A DNA stretch of 37,979 nt from Silene noctiflora (taxonomy: Eukaryota; Streptophyta; Magnoliopsida; Caryophyllales; Caryophyllaceae), in assembly GCA_009801015.1 (NCBI GenBank), contig VHZZ01000121.1, positions 45,420 to 83,398 of the forward strand, given 5' to 3'. Below the pieces are notes generated by a model, which did no database searches, was not told the DNA's origin, and saw nothing but the letters and a program-made list of their open reading frames with translations. Below are positions 1-12,276 of the stretch, piece by piece. Made by a program: the position numbers and the translations under genes. The first letter of the stretch is position 1. The number at the start of each line of letters is the position of its first letter.

Positions 1-401
1 GTCTTAAAAGTCCGGAAATGCCTTGTGAATGTGGAATTTCTTGGCATGCTATGCTTAATATTTTTCCACACTTCATTTGGATTTCTTTGGACTTCATTTA
101 TTCAATTGTTTACATTTGGTTTGATTTATTAACTTGGGCCATTTCTTCACATTATGATCATCTCTTTGAGTTTTTGCACTTGCATGGCCCAATCCTTGCT
201 CTACTTAGCTAGCGTTCTCGATAGTTGCTTGTATTAATCGGTAATTAGCTACTAAAAGTTCGATTTCCTACAAAACATGTTAAAAGCAAGACAATGCAAC
301 TAGAACACAATATTAGCTCAAAATACTAAACAAAGTGCTAAAATGATTAGTAAAATAGAACTAAACTANGGGATAAAAATGCATATAAAAAGTACTTATC
401 A
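1..401 (-). mobile_element. Possible LTR retrotransposon end (LTR fragment)
   Basis: Read on the minus strand, a purine-rich tract (about 402-418, reverse complement CTAGTTGGAGGAGGC) is followed at once by TGATAAGTACTTTTTATATG. This is the usual order of polypurine tract and 3' LTR start in plant Ty3/gypsy elements. The rest of the LTR would run left out of the window. No gag-pol coding is visible here, and the tract is not perfect. The call rests on this junction only. An ambiguous base (N) lies at 369. Confidence 0.3.
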
Positions 402-1360
402 GCCTCCTCCAACTAGAAAAATATCTCGAAACTACAAAAGTAGTACTTAAGTCTACAGAAGAATGGAAGAAGTATATGGAGAGTAGTGAAAGAGAAAAGC
501 AAGAATTTCAAATGATGTTAGATAAGAAGAAGGATATGGCGTGTATTTCATAGACACTACAATGTAGTGACTTTTCTATCAAGACTCTAGACATTTCGTC
601 TCACAGGTAATAGTGTATTAGCTTCTTATTTAGACATTTGATATATTTTGAATCAGAGTTGAGAAATGTTTTGTGATAGTGGACCACGTGTTTGCTTTAA
701 GATTTTTGAACTATGTTTCTGTTTTTGGATTTTCGAACGAGGCTATTTGATTTTAGAATTTTTAACGGTAATAAAGATTGTTTTTGGAATTACAGATGGT
801 ATGGGAACTGGTTTTGATCATTTTTAGCTGTTGTTAGATATAAAAATTCATGCTAACTTACCTACTTAGAAATCAATAGTATCGAAATGAATGACCATGT
901 CAATCATACCATCTCAAAATCTGCTTGAAATGCATATTCATCTTAAAATATGCTTCCATTTTGCTACTAGTTAATTTAAAACTAAAATAGCTACAAAAAA
1001 ATTATGTCTCTAAAATAGATACAGTAAAGTCTGGTAATATTACTGTTAGAGGAATGGTACTAGTTAATAGATGTTGTTTATGTGAAAGTGATATGGAAAA
1101 CACAAACACATGTTCTTCCACTGTCACTTTTCTCAACAAATTTAGAAAGCAATAATCTTAGACTGGATGAGGCTTATCGACAGGAGCTGCTGCTACTATC
1201 AGGAACTCCAATGGGTATGAGAGTGAAAGCACATGACGCATTGAATGATTGTCTGATTAAAGTGTTGTCTTATGGCCACAATGTACACAATTTGGAATGT
1301 AAGGAAGTGTAAAAGTTTCAACAATCAAGTCAAGCCCATACAGATGTTGATTGAACAAGT

Positions 1361-1481
1361 CAAATTCATATTGGCAGTAAGAATGCTAGTATCTTATAAA
1401 GGCGCAGTTTAAAGATGTTATCATGCAAATCAAATTCATAGCGGCAGTAAGAATGATAACATCTTATAAAGGAGAAGTTTA
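1361..1481. repeat. Imperfect tandem duplication, two copies
   Basis: Positions 1361-1411 and 1431-1481 share a 51-bp unit that begins CAAATTCATA and ends AAGTTTA or CAGTTTA, with about seven differences. The period is 70 bp. It lies just after the coding-like stretch at 1082-1312. Confidence 0.7.
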
Positions 1482-1877
1482 CAACAAGATCCAAGAGCAT
1501 CTCAATAGTTAAATCTTTGTACCAGATGTTATATAGTGGTTAGATCTTTTTAAGAGTAATTTCTTTACCCATTTGGGATGATTAAGGATATAACTTATCG
1601 CAATAAATAAATAAATAAATAGATAAATAATAATTAGAGACGGATTGATTATGGTTTATTGTTTTTCTCCTTCTCTTCGCTCAGGAAATTAGAGAAGGAT
1701 GTTGTTGGCTTGCTCAAGTGGATTCAGAAATTCTCTTTGTCGAAGAATTGTGCGCGCTGCTACTCTTATTTTTAATAGAAATAGTTTTGCTATCACAAAA
1801 GAAGTGGCGGTCCAAATAGTATATCGGCTACCAACTAATTTCTTATAATTATTTTGAGTTCAATAATAATTGCGTTT

Positions 1878-1878
<1 letters not shown>

Positions 1879-1925
<47 letters not shown>
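1879..1925. repeat. (AAT)n microsatellite
   Basis: About 15 uninterrupted AAT units. Read as protein it gives a poly-Asn run that creates a false open reading frame. It lies about 120 bp upstream of the inferred first exon of the Raf-like kinase gene. Confidence 0.95.
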
Positions 1926-1926
<1 letters not shown>

Positions 1927-2045
1927 TAATATTTATTATTATTTCCATTTTCATTTTAATTAAAACGAGAGTAAAAATAAAACTTCTCTCTTCCTGTATA
2001 TTTCCATCTTCCGTTTCCATATTTCTTTTTCTGAGTCTGGTGTTG

Positions 2046-2103
2046 ATGCCGCCAAAATCTCAGCAATATCGCCGTCCAACGACGTCGTTTGATGATTTTC
2101 TCC
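2046..2103 (+). other. Candidate 5' leader exon (or alternative first coding exon) of the Raf-like kinase gene
   Basis: An ATG at 2046 opens 19 codons beginning MPPKSQQYRR and ends at a good donor (CTCC|GTAAGCC, 2103/2104). Joining to an acceptor at 2694/2695 (TTATAG|GG) would keep frame with the ATG at 2709. The exon could therefore be 5' UTR with an upstream ORF, or could encode an alternative N-terminus. A 5' leader intron would also remove a 4-codon uORF at 2653-2664 (ATG GAG TGG TGA). This is inference from splice signals only. Confidence 0.35.
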
Positions 2104-2708
2104 GTAAGCCACTCTGTTATCTTTTTCCCTCTCCAAATATCCCCAGAAATTCCAAAAGCAATAATTCAATTTCAAATTTCTTATGATATGATCATCCTTT
2201 TCACCAAAATCATATGCAAAATTTATGATCGCCCTTTAAATAATTACTCTTTTAATTTGATCAAAGTTTCAAGCTTTTAATCTTACAAAAAAATCACAAA
2301 TCGGGATCTTTTAGGTCATTTAATTGAAATCATTTTTCTGTTGATTGATGAGCTTGAATTGATTGTGAATTTTCGTATTTATATATACATTTTAGAGATA
2401 TTTTTTTGTTAATTTGTTCGTTTGTATATATAGGCATTGAATTAAATTGGGGGTTTAGTAAATTTTGTGATTAGGTATATATATACTATTATTTGTGGAG
2501 GATTAATCTTAGGTATATAGATTTTATATTTTAATAAATTTTGAGTTGTAGAGAATTACAGATAGTTGCATTTTTGTTTTGAATCTGCCATAGTGTTATA
2601 TTTGAGGTGTTGGTATAGATCGTGATTTGGTGATTCGTTTCGGTTTCGAATTATGGAGTGGTGATTTACTTGTACGAAATTGAGTGTGTTATAGGGAAGG
2701 AAGGAGGT

Positions 2709-5700
2709 ATGAGGGGGAACATGAACACAGGGTTAGGGTTGGGGTTGGGGTCGGGGTCGGATCAAGGGAGTACAGGAGGAAATGTTGGTGGCATAGGGAG
2801 TAGTGGGTTTCAAGGGGGAAATGTTGTTGTAAATAATAATTATGTGTCTGTACAGACGGGAGAGGAGTTCTCTTCTGAGTTTATTCGTGATCGTCTTACT
2901 CCAAAGGTGACTCATGGTGTTCATGGGTTTCCTGTGGTTCATAATCAAGATATAGGGTTGGGGTTTAACAATGATCAAGATCTCCGTCAAATGGGTTATG
3001 AGGATCTTGCTAGGATTCTCGGGTTGCGTAGGATTGACTCTGAATGTGGTTCTGATGTCACTGAGTTTTCTTCTTCACAAGGGTGTGCATTGGAGGTGGG
3101 TAGTTGGTCTCACAGGGATAGAAGATGTCATATTGATGACACTGATGGTGGTCAGGTCAGGGGATCTCGGGAGGTTAACGGTATTTCAAATTTTGATCAG
3201 GCTGAGCTTGGTGCCAAAGTGTCACCTATTGTTGTTCCTCCTCCCCAGAATGCATGCAACCCTTATGAAACAGGTTCTTCTGATAGCTCACAACCTGAAA
3301 AGATGAGGATTCTCTGTAGTTTTGGGGGTAGAATTTTGCCCAGGCCGAGTGATTCTAAGCTCAGATATGTTGGGGGGGAGACGCGCATTATTTCCATCAG
3401 GACAAATATTTCATGGGAAGAACTCGTTCATAAGACTTCCGGTATGTGTAATCAACCATACACTATCAAATACCAGCTACCAGGTGAAGATCTTGATGCA
3501 CTCATATCAGTATCTTCTGATGAGGATCTCCAAAATATGATGGAGGAGTATGGTGGGGTGGAAAGGTCAGCGGGATCTCAAAGACTTCGAATTTTTCTGA
3601 TCCCTTCAAGTGAGACTGAAAACCGAAATTCAGGTACTCTCCAGCAGACCACTCCTGACTATGAGTATGTTGTTGCTGTAAACGGTATCATGGAGCCGAG
3701 CCCTCGGAAAAGTGCCGGAGATCAACTATTCACTGATAAAGTAAAGCCAGTTGCTGCACTAGACCGTACTCCAAGCTTCCATGGAGAGTCACCAACATCT
3801 CTTTATCATGTGGAGAGCAAGGATGCATTGAGCTTCTCACAAGCTTCCCATATGCGGAAGGAACTTTTCAACCCGGTAATGTCACCAACTGAATCTCCTT
3901 CATTCTCTATGAAGCCTGCTCAGCACAACTTACCAGGTGGAGTTGTCCAATGGCATGAGGATAGCTTATGGCAACACAGTGGTGAAAACAATAGCTCACA
4001 TAACGCAACCCAATTACCATTTGATAACTTATATGGTAAACCAAGTGTACAGGGGCAGAAATCACAGTTCCAAGCTCATAATGGAGGTGCTTGTCTTGTT
4101 ACACCTCCTCTAACCAATGGTAATCAAAACGACATTGGCCAACCATCTTTGCTTGAGGGAAGGCCAGTACATCATGAGAGGTATATGTCGCAAGTTGACA
4201 GTCGTGGGTTCATGTTGGGGTCAGTTGACTCAATTGACTCTCATCATGGCATGATTCATGCATATTCGGATTCACAGCTGCAGCAGTATGGAGATAAGTC
4301 ATCATATTGCTCACAGGAGGGGATGAGCCCGTCTTCTCCTTTACACTTCTCTAAGCGAGTAGTATCTTCACAAGCATTGTCCTCCCCACTTCAAGACAAC
4401 GTTGTCCATTTGCAAGAGAATGTCCATTCTGTCCAACTCGAAGTTACGAATCAGTTAGTAGATATTGAACCTTCTCCACCACAATTCAGAGCTGATATGC
4501 CCGTGCCTCTTTCTTCTGACCCATTGGCCTGCAACCCATATCTCGAATGCTTAAACAATGCCACTTATCAGAGACCTCAAAAAACTGTAGATGAGGGAGA
4601 CAAAGCCAATTACCTTATTCAGAAACCTCAACATTCCGATCCTTTGAGTTTCCAGATGATGAACATTTCCCAAACGCACCAAGGAACAACCAATCCAGTT
4701 GTATTCCCGCCTAAGCTGATGAACCTTAATGGTAACCACATCAACCCTGACGCACTAGTTCACCAAGAGGCAGCATCAACTTCTATTGATGCAACACTTT
4801 CATCAGGCTGTATCCCTAATAGTGTGTATTCATCTAAGCCAGAAAACACCTCTTGTGGGCTTGTTAATAATCTTAAACATTCTGAGTCTGAGCCATGTAA
4901 CTTCACTGGGGAGATTACTTCTGAATCTTTAGTTAGATCTCAGAGCGCTATGGTGCAGTCTCACGGTCAGGATCAACCAATGAATCCGTTTTCTGGTGTT
5001 TTAGGTGATTCTTATGTGCCTATGGGACAGCAGCCTGTTGCATGCCTCAGAGATGAGGTTTCTCAAGGACAATCTCTGATTAATGCATTGGATGGTTATC
5101 CATCCATAGTTCATAACGTTAGCACTCATAATCCCTATTGCTTGGACAATGGTGCTGCATATGGAGGAGGAAATATGTTTCTGTTTGATGATATCAATGG
5201 TCAGCTGGGGCCTGGTGTAGGAAAATTGGGAGATAGACATGGAAATGAAGTGGCTGCCACAGCCAATGAAATTAGTGGGGCGGAACCTGTAAGTGTGCAC
5301 AATCAGAAACAACTTGAGCCTCTGCTTGTTATTGACGAGATGATCCATTTTACACCCCTGGCAGCGGATGCTTCCTCAAAAATTTCCAAGGATGTGGTTG
5401 ATTCTATGGCTGATGGTTCTGAACATCCTTATGTGCCTGTGCGGGACGACGTTGGCATTGAAATTGATTTGGAGGTACCAAAATTTCTTGCTGTTTATTG
5501 GCTATTTGTCCTTTAAAAGTTTATTGACATTGATGTCTGCATAGGATGCTACGTCTGCTGGTGGACTTAAGGATGATACTGTCATTGATGCAGTGATGGC
5601 TGAAGTAGAAGCTGGTATCTATGGGCTGCAGGTTGTACACACTTTTATCGTGCTTTATAATGTTTAGTGGTTTGTTGGGACAAGATTCTTTCAAAGAGTG

Positions 5701-8700
5701 AGCTTCATGAGTAAGATAATCTTTATTCAGCTTTAGGGTGCTTACTAGTTCCCTAATCAAAAAGCTTCTTTGATTTTTATGAGTTATGAAATACTTCGCT
5801 CACTGGAAAGTATTTGAATGTATGTAGGATTTTTCATCTAGTCCTTTTACCTAATATTTGTGGATAACTGAGAGTCCTGGAAGCTTGGCATTTTTTTTCC
5901 AAACTGCATTGTTGATACATATCTGATGATGATGCACAGATCATTAAAAATGCTGATCTTGAAGAACTTAGAGAATTAGGATCTGGTACTTATGGGACAG
6001 TTTTTCATGGGAAATGGCGAGGTTCTGATGTTGCTATCAAGCGAATCAAGAAGAGTTGTTTTTCAGGAAGATCATCGGAGCAGGAAAGATTGGTATGTCG
6101 TATCCTGTCTCATGATTCTTGTTATTGCTCAAACGTTTTCTGTTTCTTTATTCTTAATTTATTTTAGCAATATAATCTACTACCTTATTGTGATGCTCTA
6201 CTTCTAAATTTTTCCCAATCTCTAACGGAGTATAGAAGGTGATAAGGTTTATGTTTCTTTAAGATCATATATAGTGTTATTGTATGGTATCTGTCACATT
6301 AACTGATAATCAGACTCACACTTTTTATTAGACCCGGGACTTTTGGAGAGAGGCACAAATACTCTCAAAACTTCACCATCCAAATGTTGTCGCATTCTAC
6401 GGGGTCGTACCTGATGGATCTGGTGGAACCTTGGCAACCGTTACAGAGTTCATGGTGAATGGTTCCTTAAGAAATGTCCTACTAAAAAAGGACAGGTTAG
6501 ATTTTTATAAACTATTTTGCTGTCATTGCTGTGATTTAGAATTGAAAACAAGTGATTCCTCATATAAGAACTTCCTTCTTTATTATTTTTAAAATCGAAT
6601 TTGGCAGATGTCTTGATCGCCGGAGGAAGCTCATCATTGCCATGGATGCAGCTTTTGGCATGGAATACCTGCACTCTAAAAATATTGTTCATTTTGATCT
6701 AAAATGTGACAACTTGCTGGTTAATATGAGGGATGTGCAAAGACCTGTATGCAAGGTTGGTAATGTTAAATTTTGTCTTAGACTAGTAGCTACACATGGT
6801 TCCCGTTCCTTTTTGGTACATAGTTTTAGGTGGAAAAATATTATAACTAAGGAATGCTCCCACTCCTCATAGCTCTGAAAACACCCCCTCCGTTTCCCAG
6901 CAACCTAATTTGTCGTTGCTCCCATTCCCACATCATGATGTTACGTTTGCGGTGATGGTAATCACTCATACTTGCTTGTGCAAAGCAAACTGCGAATCTA
7001 AAGAGGAAGTGTCAGTTATAGTTGCTGTGATGGTTAGAAGGAACACAGCATTACATATTAGGCACTCTACTACTAGCCAATCTATATTAGGAAATCAATC
7101 TTGGTTTATTGTATATATATTATTTTGAATTCTATTGGGGGTCTCTTGATTCCACTTTAATTTTCTTGTTGAAGTGGACTTCTTCAGAAATCAAAACGAC
7201 AAGACCTTGACTGTACTGCAATCTATTTTCATTTGGTGTTACATTTTACTGGGATATCCTTGACTCCTTGTTGCACTGAACTGCTTTTATCATCTGTACA
7301 TGTGAAGGTTGGCGATTTTGGATTGTCAAGGATAAAACGCAATACATTGGTATCCGGGGGTGTACGGGGAACACTTCCTTGGATGGCACCAGAGTTGTTG
7401 AATGGTAGTAGCAACAAGGTTTCTGAGAAGGTTTGTGGGCAAATAAATTCTGTGTTATATTTTTCCAAACAATATTACTAGATTGACTGGATGGCATTGG
7501 CAGGTTGATGTTTTCTCATTTGGCATTGCACTGTGGGAGATTTTGACTGGTGAGGAGCCCTATGCAAACATGCACTGTGGTGCAATCATAGGTAAGCATT
7601 GCCGAGTTAATTAATTGAGGGCCTATTCATTCTTTGTTTGACAAACTCTAGTTTGACATGTCTGTTTTAATAGTTTTATACTCCCTCCTTCCTATTGAAG
7701 TAATTACATTTGCTTTTTTTTAGCTAAGATTTAGGTGGAGTAAAATAAGTGGGAGTGTGGTTAAGCATTAAATTTAGGGTTACTTAACACGAATAATCCA
7801 AAGTGTGGGTGGAATGCTTATAATAATCCCAGCTTCATTTAATCTCAGAATAAATCATACTAGTAACCTCATTTTCTCATAAGTACCCGGTAACCGACTT
7901 TCTTGTTCGTCAAGTCACACTTGATTAAAAAAACAAAAACAAAAAAAAAAAAAAACAAAAAAAAACAAAAATCATTAAAAACAATAATTAAATTAACGGA
8001 AATTTCAAACGGTACCCCTTAATTTTGTCTAATTTTGTCAGATTTCCCATGATACCCCTACGCTTAAGAATCTACCCACGATATCCTTGAAGTTCCAATT
8101 TTGTGCCCATGGTACCCCTTAATGTAACGTTCGTTAACGGAACGTTAAATTTTGATGACGTGACATAATTAGTAAATTAAAAATTAAAAATTAATAATAA
8201 ATACAACAACATCATGTACTCTTGTACTGTATACATTCTTCCCCTTATATCCTTAAGTTATAACAAAAGAAGCATCATGTTCTCCCATTACAACTCACCA
8301 TCCAAAAGATTAACAAGGTTATGGATTTAAGAATAGTTTATGTAGAAAATAAATTCTTGCTTACTCTGTTATGTTAACTCAATAGAAGAGTTCGGCAAAT
8401 GTTCAACATGGTTATGTTAGCTAAAAAAAGATTTGAGGAATAAAGTTAATGATGACATGAAGACAAAGATGAAAATTTTGTCCAAAGCTCTTATATTTTA
8501 ACATAAAAATAGCATTGGTTATGTACATGTTGTGTAAGAGTAAAACGGGATGACACAAAATGATAGCAAAGTGACCTCCTGGTAAAGCTATTACGTTGCT
8601 TGAATTAGAAGTGTAGTGGGGAAACTGTATACACTCAAGGGTACCATGGGAAAATTGTTACATCTTAGGGATATCTGGGCAAAAATGTATAAAGCACACA

Positions 8701-11700
8701 AGGGCACACCATGGGAAATGTTCAAACTTTTATTTTTATTTCATATTTATTATTCATTTTTAATTTACTAATTATTGTCACATAATCAAAATTTAACGTT
8801 CCGTTAACGGACGTTACATTAAGAGGTACCATGGGCACGAAAATGGAACCTCAAGGGTACTATAGGCAGATTAGGTTTTAGAAGCAAGGGTACCATGAGA
8901 TCCCATGAGAAATCTGAAAAAATGAAGGGGTACCATGTTAAATTTGCGTTTAATCAATTACTCGTATACCATTAACTCCCTTCCCTCCACCCCCTTTATT
9001 CATCATCACGCACCAAGAATCATCTTTTAAGCCTTACCTCACCATTGAACAGCAGAGTATATCCACACCACCAACGAACAACCGAACCTCATCTATAAAA
9101 CGTTCCATCCAGCCGCACCACCACCTCAAAACCACACCACTTCACCGTTTCACACCACCGAATAGCACTTCCTTGCCCACCACCTTTTGCTGAAAAGTTG
9201 GATGTAATTCATAAATTGGAACAACTCATATGCTAAAATTGGGCCGTTTGCTGTAATCTTGGGAGCAAATTAGTTTTGTCACAAAATTAAACTAACCCAA
9301 CTAGAAAATGAACTGGAAAATGAGCTGAAATTGAGAATTAGAAGGGGATTATGAAGGTAAATTGAGGGGAATTAGAGTATAAGATTAGGCTTATGGAGGG
9401 AGGAAATTAAAAAAACCCAGAATTGGGGGAGCAAGTTAGGGTTCGTCACAATGGAATATAATGAAATTAAAGAAACCAAGATGGCGGCTAGTGGAATAAC
9501 TAGATTGAAATGAAGAATGTTTGATTTTGTTCAATTTTTGGGGTGGAAATGTCGTTAAAACAAGGTGCGAAATCACGAAAATCTGGAAATTCGACGTCGC
9601 CTTCGTTCGTCCAAGTGGTTGGTGGGGATGTGGGTTAGTTTACCGGAGTTTACAGGTTAAAAATAGCCCAAGTGCAGTATGAGACGAGGAGAGCAATAAT
9701 ATGGTTTATTTTGAGTCGAATCCGACAAATCTGACCTAAAAATATAAATGCGTAGAATTGATAAAAAAGGCCAAAAAAGGAAAATGTTTAGAATTGAATG
9801 TAAAGAAGGGAGTTTGACATAGTTTTGCATGCAAAATAGTGGTAATTGGCATCATATGCCTATGTTGGTATTAGGTGTGAAGAAAATAGAACATGCCCTT
9901 GTGTGCAAGCAAGTTAAGGATTGCGGGCAGTGATTTTTAGGTGTATCCTTATTGTGTTTGTGTGTCACGTTCTAACCAAAAAGTCTATGGACCTCTCTTA
10001 ACCAATCTACAATACTCAACGTTCTCTAGCTTAGATTGTCATTTGTCAAATGAGACAATGAACTTTTAGGTCCTAGTATCCGAGGTAGAACTGAACATTT
10101 AGTGTTGTAATGGGTATGTGCATGAGTTATGGACTTATGGGTGATTAGGTGTATTTGTTTTTGTGTTCGATGTTACTCTTTAACATACATCATTCATGGA
10201 CTTGTGACAGTCATCTTTAGTTTATACAACCCATGCCATTCTGAATCTTACTCCGTATAAAATTTGAGGAACTGGAGGATTAAGGAACCCAGGTTGCTTT
10301 GCATATTTTAAAAAGCAGGGAAGAATATCAGGAGTGAAGATTGAAAAAGATGAATTCAATCTGTCGATTGAGAATGGAGAAAACCTAGGTTTATGGTGTT
10401 AAAATGGAGGCTGTAAGGGGACAGATTGACCAAAAGTTAAAGTGGGCTGTTGGTAGTAAATTATTCCCCCTCCCCCTCCTTTGACGATGGAGCTATTTTG
10501 TTTGAAATGCATAGAGTTCCTGTTATAGTTTTGGACAACATATAATCATTACCTAGTGCCTCAAAGCTTGCAGGAATGGATTGGTAAAGGGGTCGAAATT
10601 TTTAAAGTGTGCAACCCCTCTATTAATGACACAAAGATGTTTGAAAATGACCCATAATAAAAATCACACCAAAAATTTCATCAAATGGCTTGATCCGTAG
10701 TAAAAAGAAATACACCCAATTTACCGAGTCATTTTTATTTCATCATAATCCAAAATCATAGAATGGTAAGGGTTTTTGGTCCCATTATAAATGGAAACTA
10801 ATGAACAACAAGTATATTTTTTATCCTCAATTGAGCTAAAAACTCATCATGCTTTGGCTTTGTTAGGATATGACATAATAGAGCAAATAGCTCACTAAAC
10901 TGCTTGTACTTCAAAATTTGTGAAATTTTAGCTGTTCGATGCAATTCTCGATACAGATTTCATCATGGTCATAAAGCTGTGGATACGTGACTCAGTTATT
11001 ATTGAATAACTAATGGTTTGACATATCTGTATTACTGTCTATACAAAACAAGATACAACTTGTTTTTCTCGTTTTAATTCCATAATAAGCTGAGCTGTTT
11101 GTAGATATCCTCCGGTGTCTCACATACATTTTATTCTGCCTTGCGTCTTTTAATCCCGTGGCCTTCTAGGCATGAGCTATGTTACTCTGATTCCTTCTAT
11201 TACATCACATCGCTACCACACAATACTCCGAAGTGGGTAATTCTTAATTCTTACTTGGCATTTCAGTAAAATTAAGAGGGATTTTTAATGAAATAGCTGG
11301 GTCTGACTGCGTCTAAATAACAGTGGCCTCGTGGACCCTCCTTTTAGAGGAAAAGGACTAAAAAGCACTCGCCCTGCAATTTGACCGACTTTCTCTTTCC
11401 ATTTTTTGTTGTTATTGAAAATCTTTTGATCCTTTGACATAATTGATAGTTTGTTGCAATAAAGTTTTGTCAAACTCAAGTTTATTAGTTTGCCTCCTCA
11501 TGGGTCGGCTTCTTGGCAGGCGGTATTTTAAAGAACACGTTAAGGCCACCCATTCCAGAACGATGTGATCCTGAATGGAGGAAATTAATGGAACAGTGCT
11601 GGTCAGTGGACCCTGATGCACGACCTTCATTCACAGAGGTGACCAGTAGACTCCGTTTGATGTCTGCAGCCGTCCATTCAAGGGGAAATCAGAATCAGGT

Positions 11701-11806
11701 GAGGAGTAAATCCGATTATCATATATATTCTTAATACGTTACGTGACTTGATGGCCATTTTCTTACAAATTGCAATTTGCCCCAGAAATCTCCCGGCGCC
11801 GGGTAG
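2709..11806 (+). CDS. PB1 domain-containing Raf-like MAPKKK (plant B4 subgroup)
   Basis: Coding exons: 2709-5474, 5545-5631, 5940-6092, 6332-6495, 6608-6755, 7308-7430, 7504-7591, 11520-11698, 11786-11806. All junctions are GT-AG and phases agree, giving about 1242 aa, close to the length of long Arabidopsis B4 Raf-like kinases. A Gly-rich N-terminus precedes a PB1 domain (about 198-298) with an N-terminal Lys ([10 protein letters not shown]) and an acidic OPCA segment ([15 protein letters not shown]). A long disordered linker leads to a C-terminal kinase (about 957-1225): glycine loop GSGTYG 965-970, Lys985 in VAIK, Glu1009, catalytic loop VHFDLKCDN (Asp1087; Phe replaces the HRD Arg), DFG 1109-1111 and APE 1133-1135. 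All catalytic residues are present, so an active cytosolic Ser/Thr kinase is expected. In Arabidopsis, B4 members act upstream of SnRK2s in osmotic stress. ATG 2709 was chosen as the first in-frame Met after the acceptor; 2721 is also possible. The last exon encodes only six residues. Confidence 0.93.
2730..2756 (+). promoter_or_regulatory. Potential G-quadruplex motif at the start of the coding region
   Basis: Five runs of three or four G are spaced by two or three bases (GGG, GGG, GGGG, GGGG, GGGG), beginning 21 bases after the ATG at 2709. The run reads like a degenerate telomere repeat and encodes Gly-Leu-Gly-Leu. Being on the sense strand, it could fold in the mRNA and affect translation initiation. 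The fold is predicted from sequence only. Confidence 0.5.
7679..7760. mobile_element. Stowaway-like MITE remnant (one end)
   Basis: TACTCCCTCC starts at about 7679 in the long intron of the Raf-like gene and resembles a Stowaway terminus next to a TA target. No matching right terminus was found nearby, so it is probably truncated or decayed. Confidence 0.35.
7985..8960. mobile_element. Long-TIR element in intron 7 of the Raf-like gene
   Basis: The first ~220 bp (about 7985-8205) and the last ~215 bp (about 8745-8960) are inverted copies of each other. Both arms carry several spaced GGTACCCC-type units (left arm near 8011, 8051, 8108) and the block AACGTTCCGTTAACGG. The ~540-bp interior has no convincing ORF. 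The structure is that of a non-autonomous foldback or Mutator-like element. The exact ends and a target duplication could not be fixed because the flanks are AT-rich and themselves similar. Confidence 0.7.
8961..11519. other. Remainder of the 3.9-kb intron 7 of the Raf-like gene
   Basis: No ORF of recognisable family is seen on either strand. The stretch contains a CCA-rich segment near 9080-9190 and ordinary AT-rich intron sequence. It ends in a polypyrimidine-poor but usable acceptor (CTTGGCAG|GC, 11519/11520). Confidence 0.6.
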
Positions 11807-12276
11807 AGAATGTGAAGGATGAGTCCAGGCTATAGCGTGGCAGAAGTTTTGTTTCTCAACAGTAGTTTGAATGTTGTAATTTGCCTGTTTATGTTATGTG
11901 CATAGTGTATCACACCATTTTTTCATTTTTTTTATATAAGGGTCGATATGTGAGCAGGCTTGTGTGCTATAGTGGTTAGTTCTTGGCTGAACAATTAATG
12001 TGTATATACTCATCTTAATGAATGACTTTCATGAGTTTATTTCTTTTGTTGCGTATGCTATTTCTCCGGTCATGAAAGGTGGTACTCATAAGTTGAGTTC
12101 AAATTCCACCTTGCAAGACATTACCTTCTTATATTTGTAGGACAATATACACTAATGTATTTACTATGAGCCAAGTTCAATTGAGATCTTACCTCTCGGA
12201 TAAGATGAGTAAACCATTAGTTATACTACAATAGGAGATATCAACTCTCAATCGGAGCCTCGGAGGACTACTGTCT
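11807..12276 (+). other. 3' flank of the Raf-like gene
   Basis: This holds the 3' UTR and short intergenic sequence. No clear AATAAA signal could be assigned. A B-box-like GAGTTCAAATTCC near 12095 could be SINE debris, but no A box at a suitable distance was found. Confidence 0.4.

Larger units (their letters stand above)
402..2045. other. Upstream intergenic region with coding-like relics and simple repeats
   Basis: No intact gene is seen. On the + strand, about 407-552 is open and rich in Lys and Glu (it contains TEEWKKYMESSEREKQEF) before a stop. Positions 1082-1312 hold a 76-codon open stretch containing LDEAYRQELLLLSG. I do not recognise either; they may be decayed exons. A direct repeat of about 51 bp with a 70-bp period lies at 1361-1411 and 1431-1481. 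A TAAA-type microsatellite is near 1603-1630. The promoter of the downstream Raf-like kinase should lie at the right end. Confidence 0.5.

Noticed and set aside
1854-2186. Open frame with a poly-Asn run
   Set aside because: It is produced by the (AAT)n microsatellite and has no ATG start of its own or family similarity.
5965-7150. Phe in place of Arg in the HRD motif of the Raf-like kinase as a sign of inactivity
   Set aside because: HFD with an intact catalytic Asp, Lys and DFG is usual in this plant Raf-like subgroup, so it is not evidence of a dead kinase.
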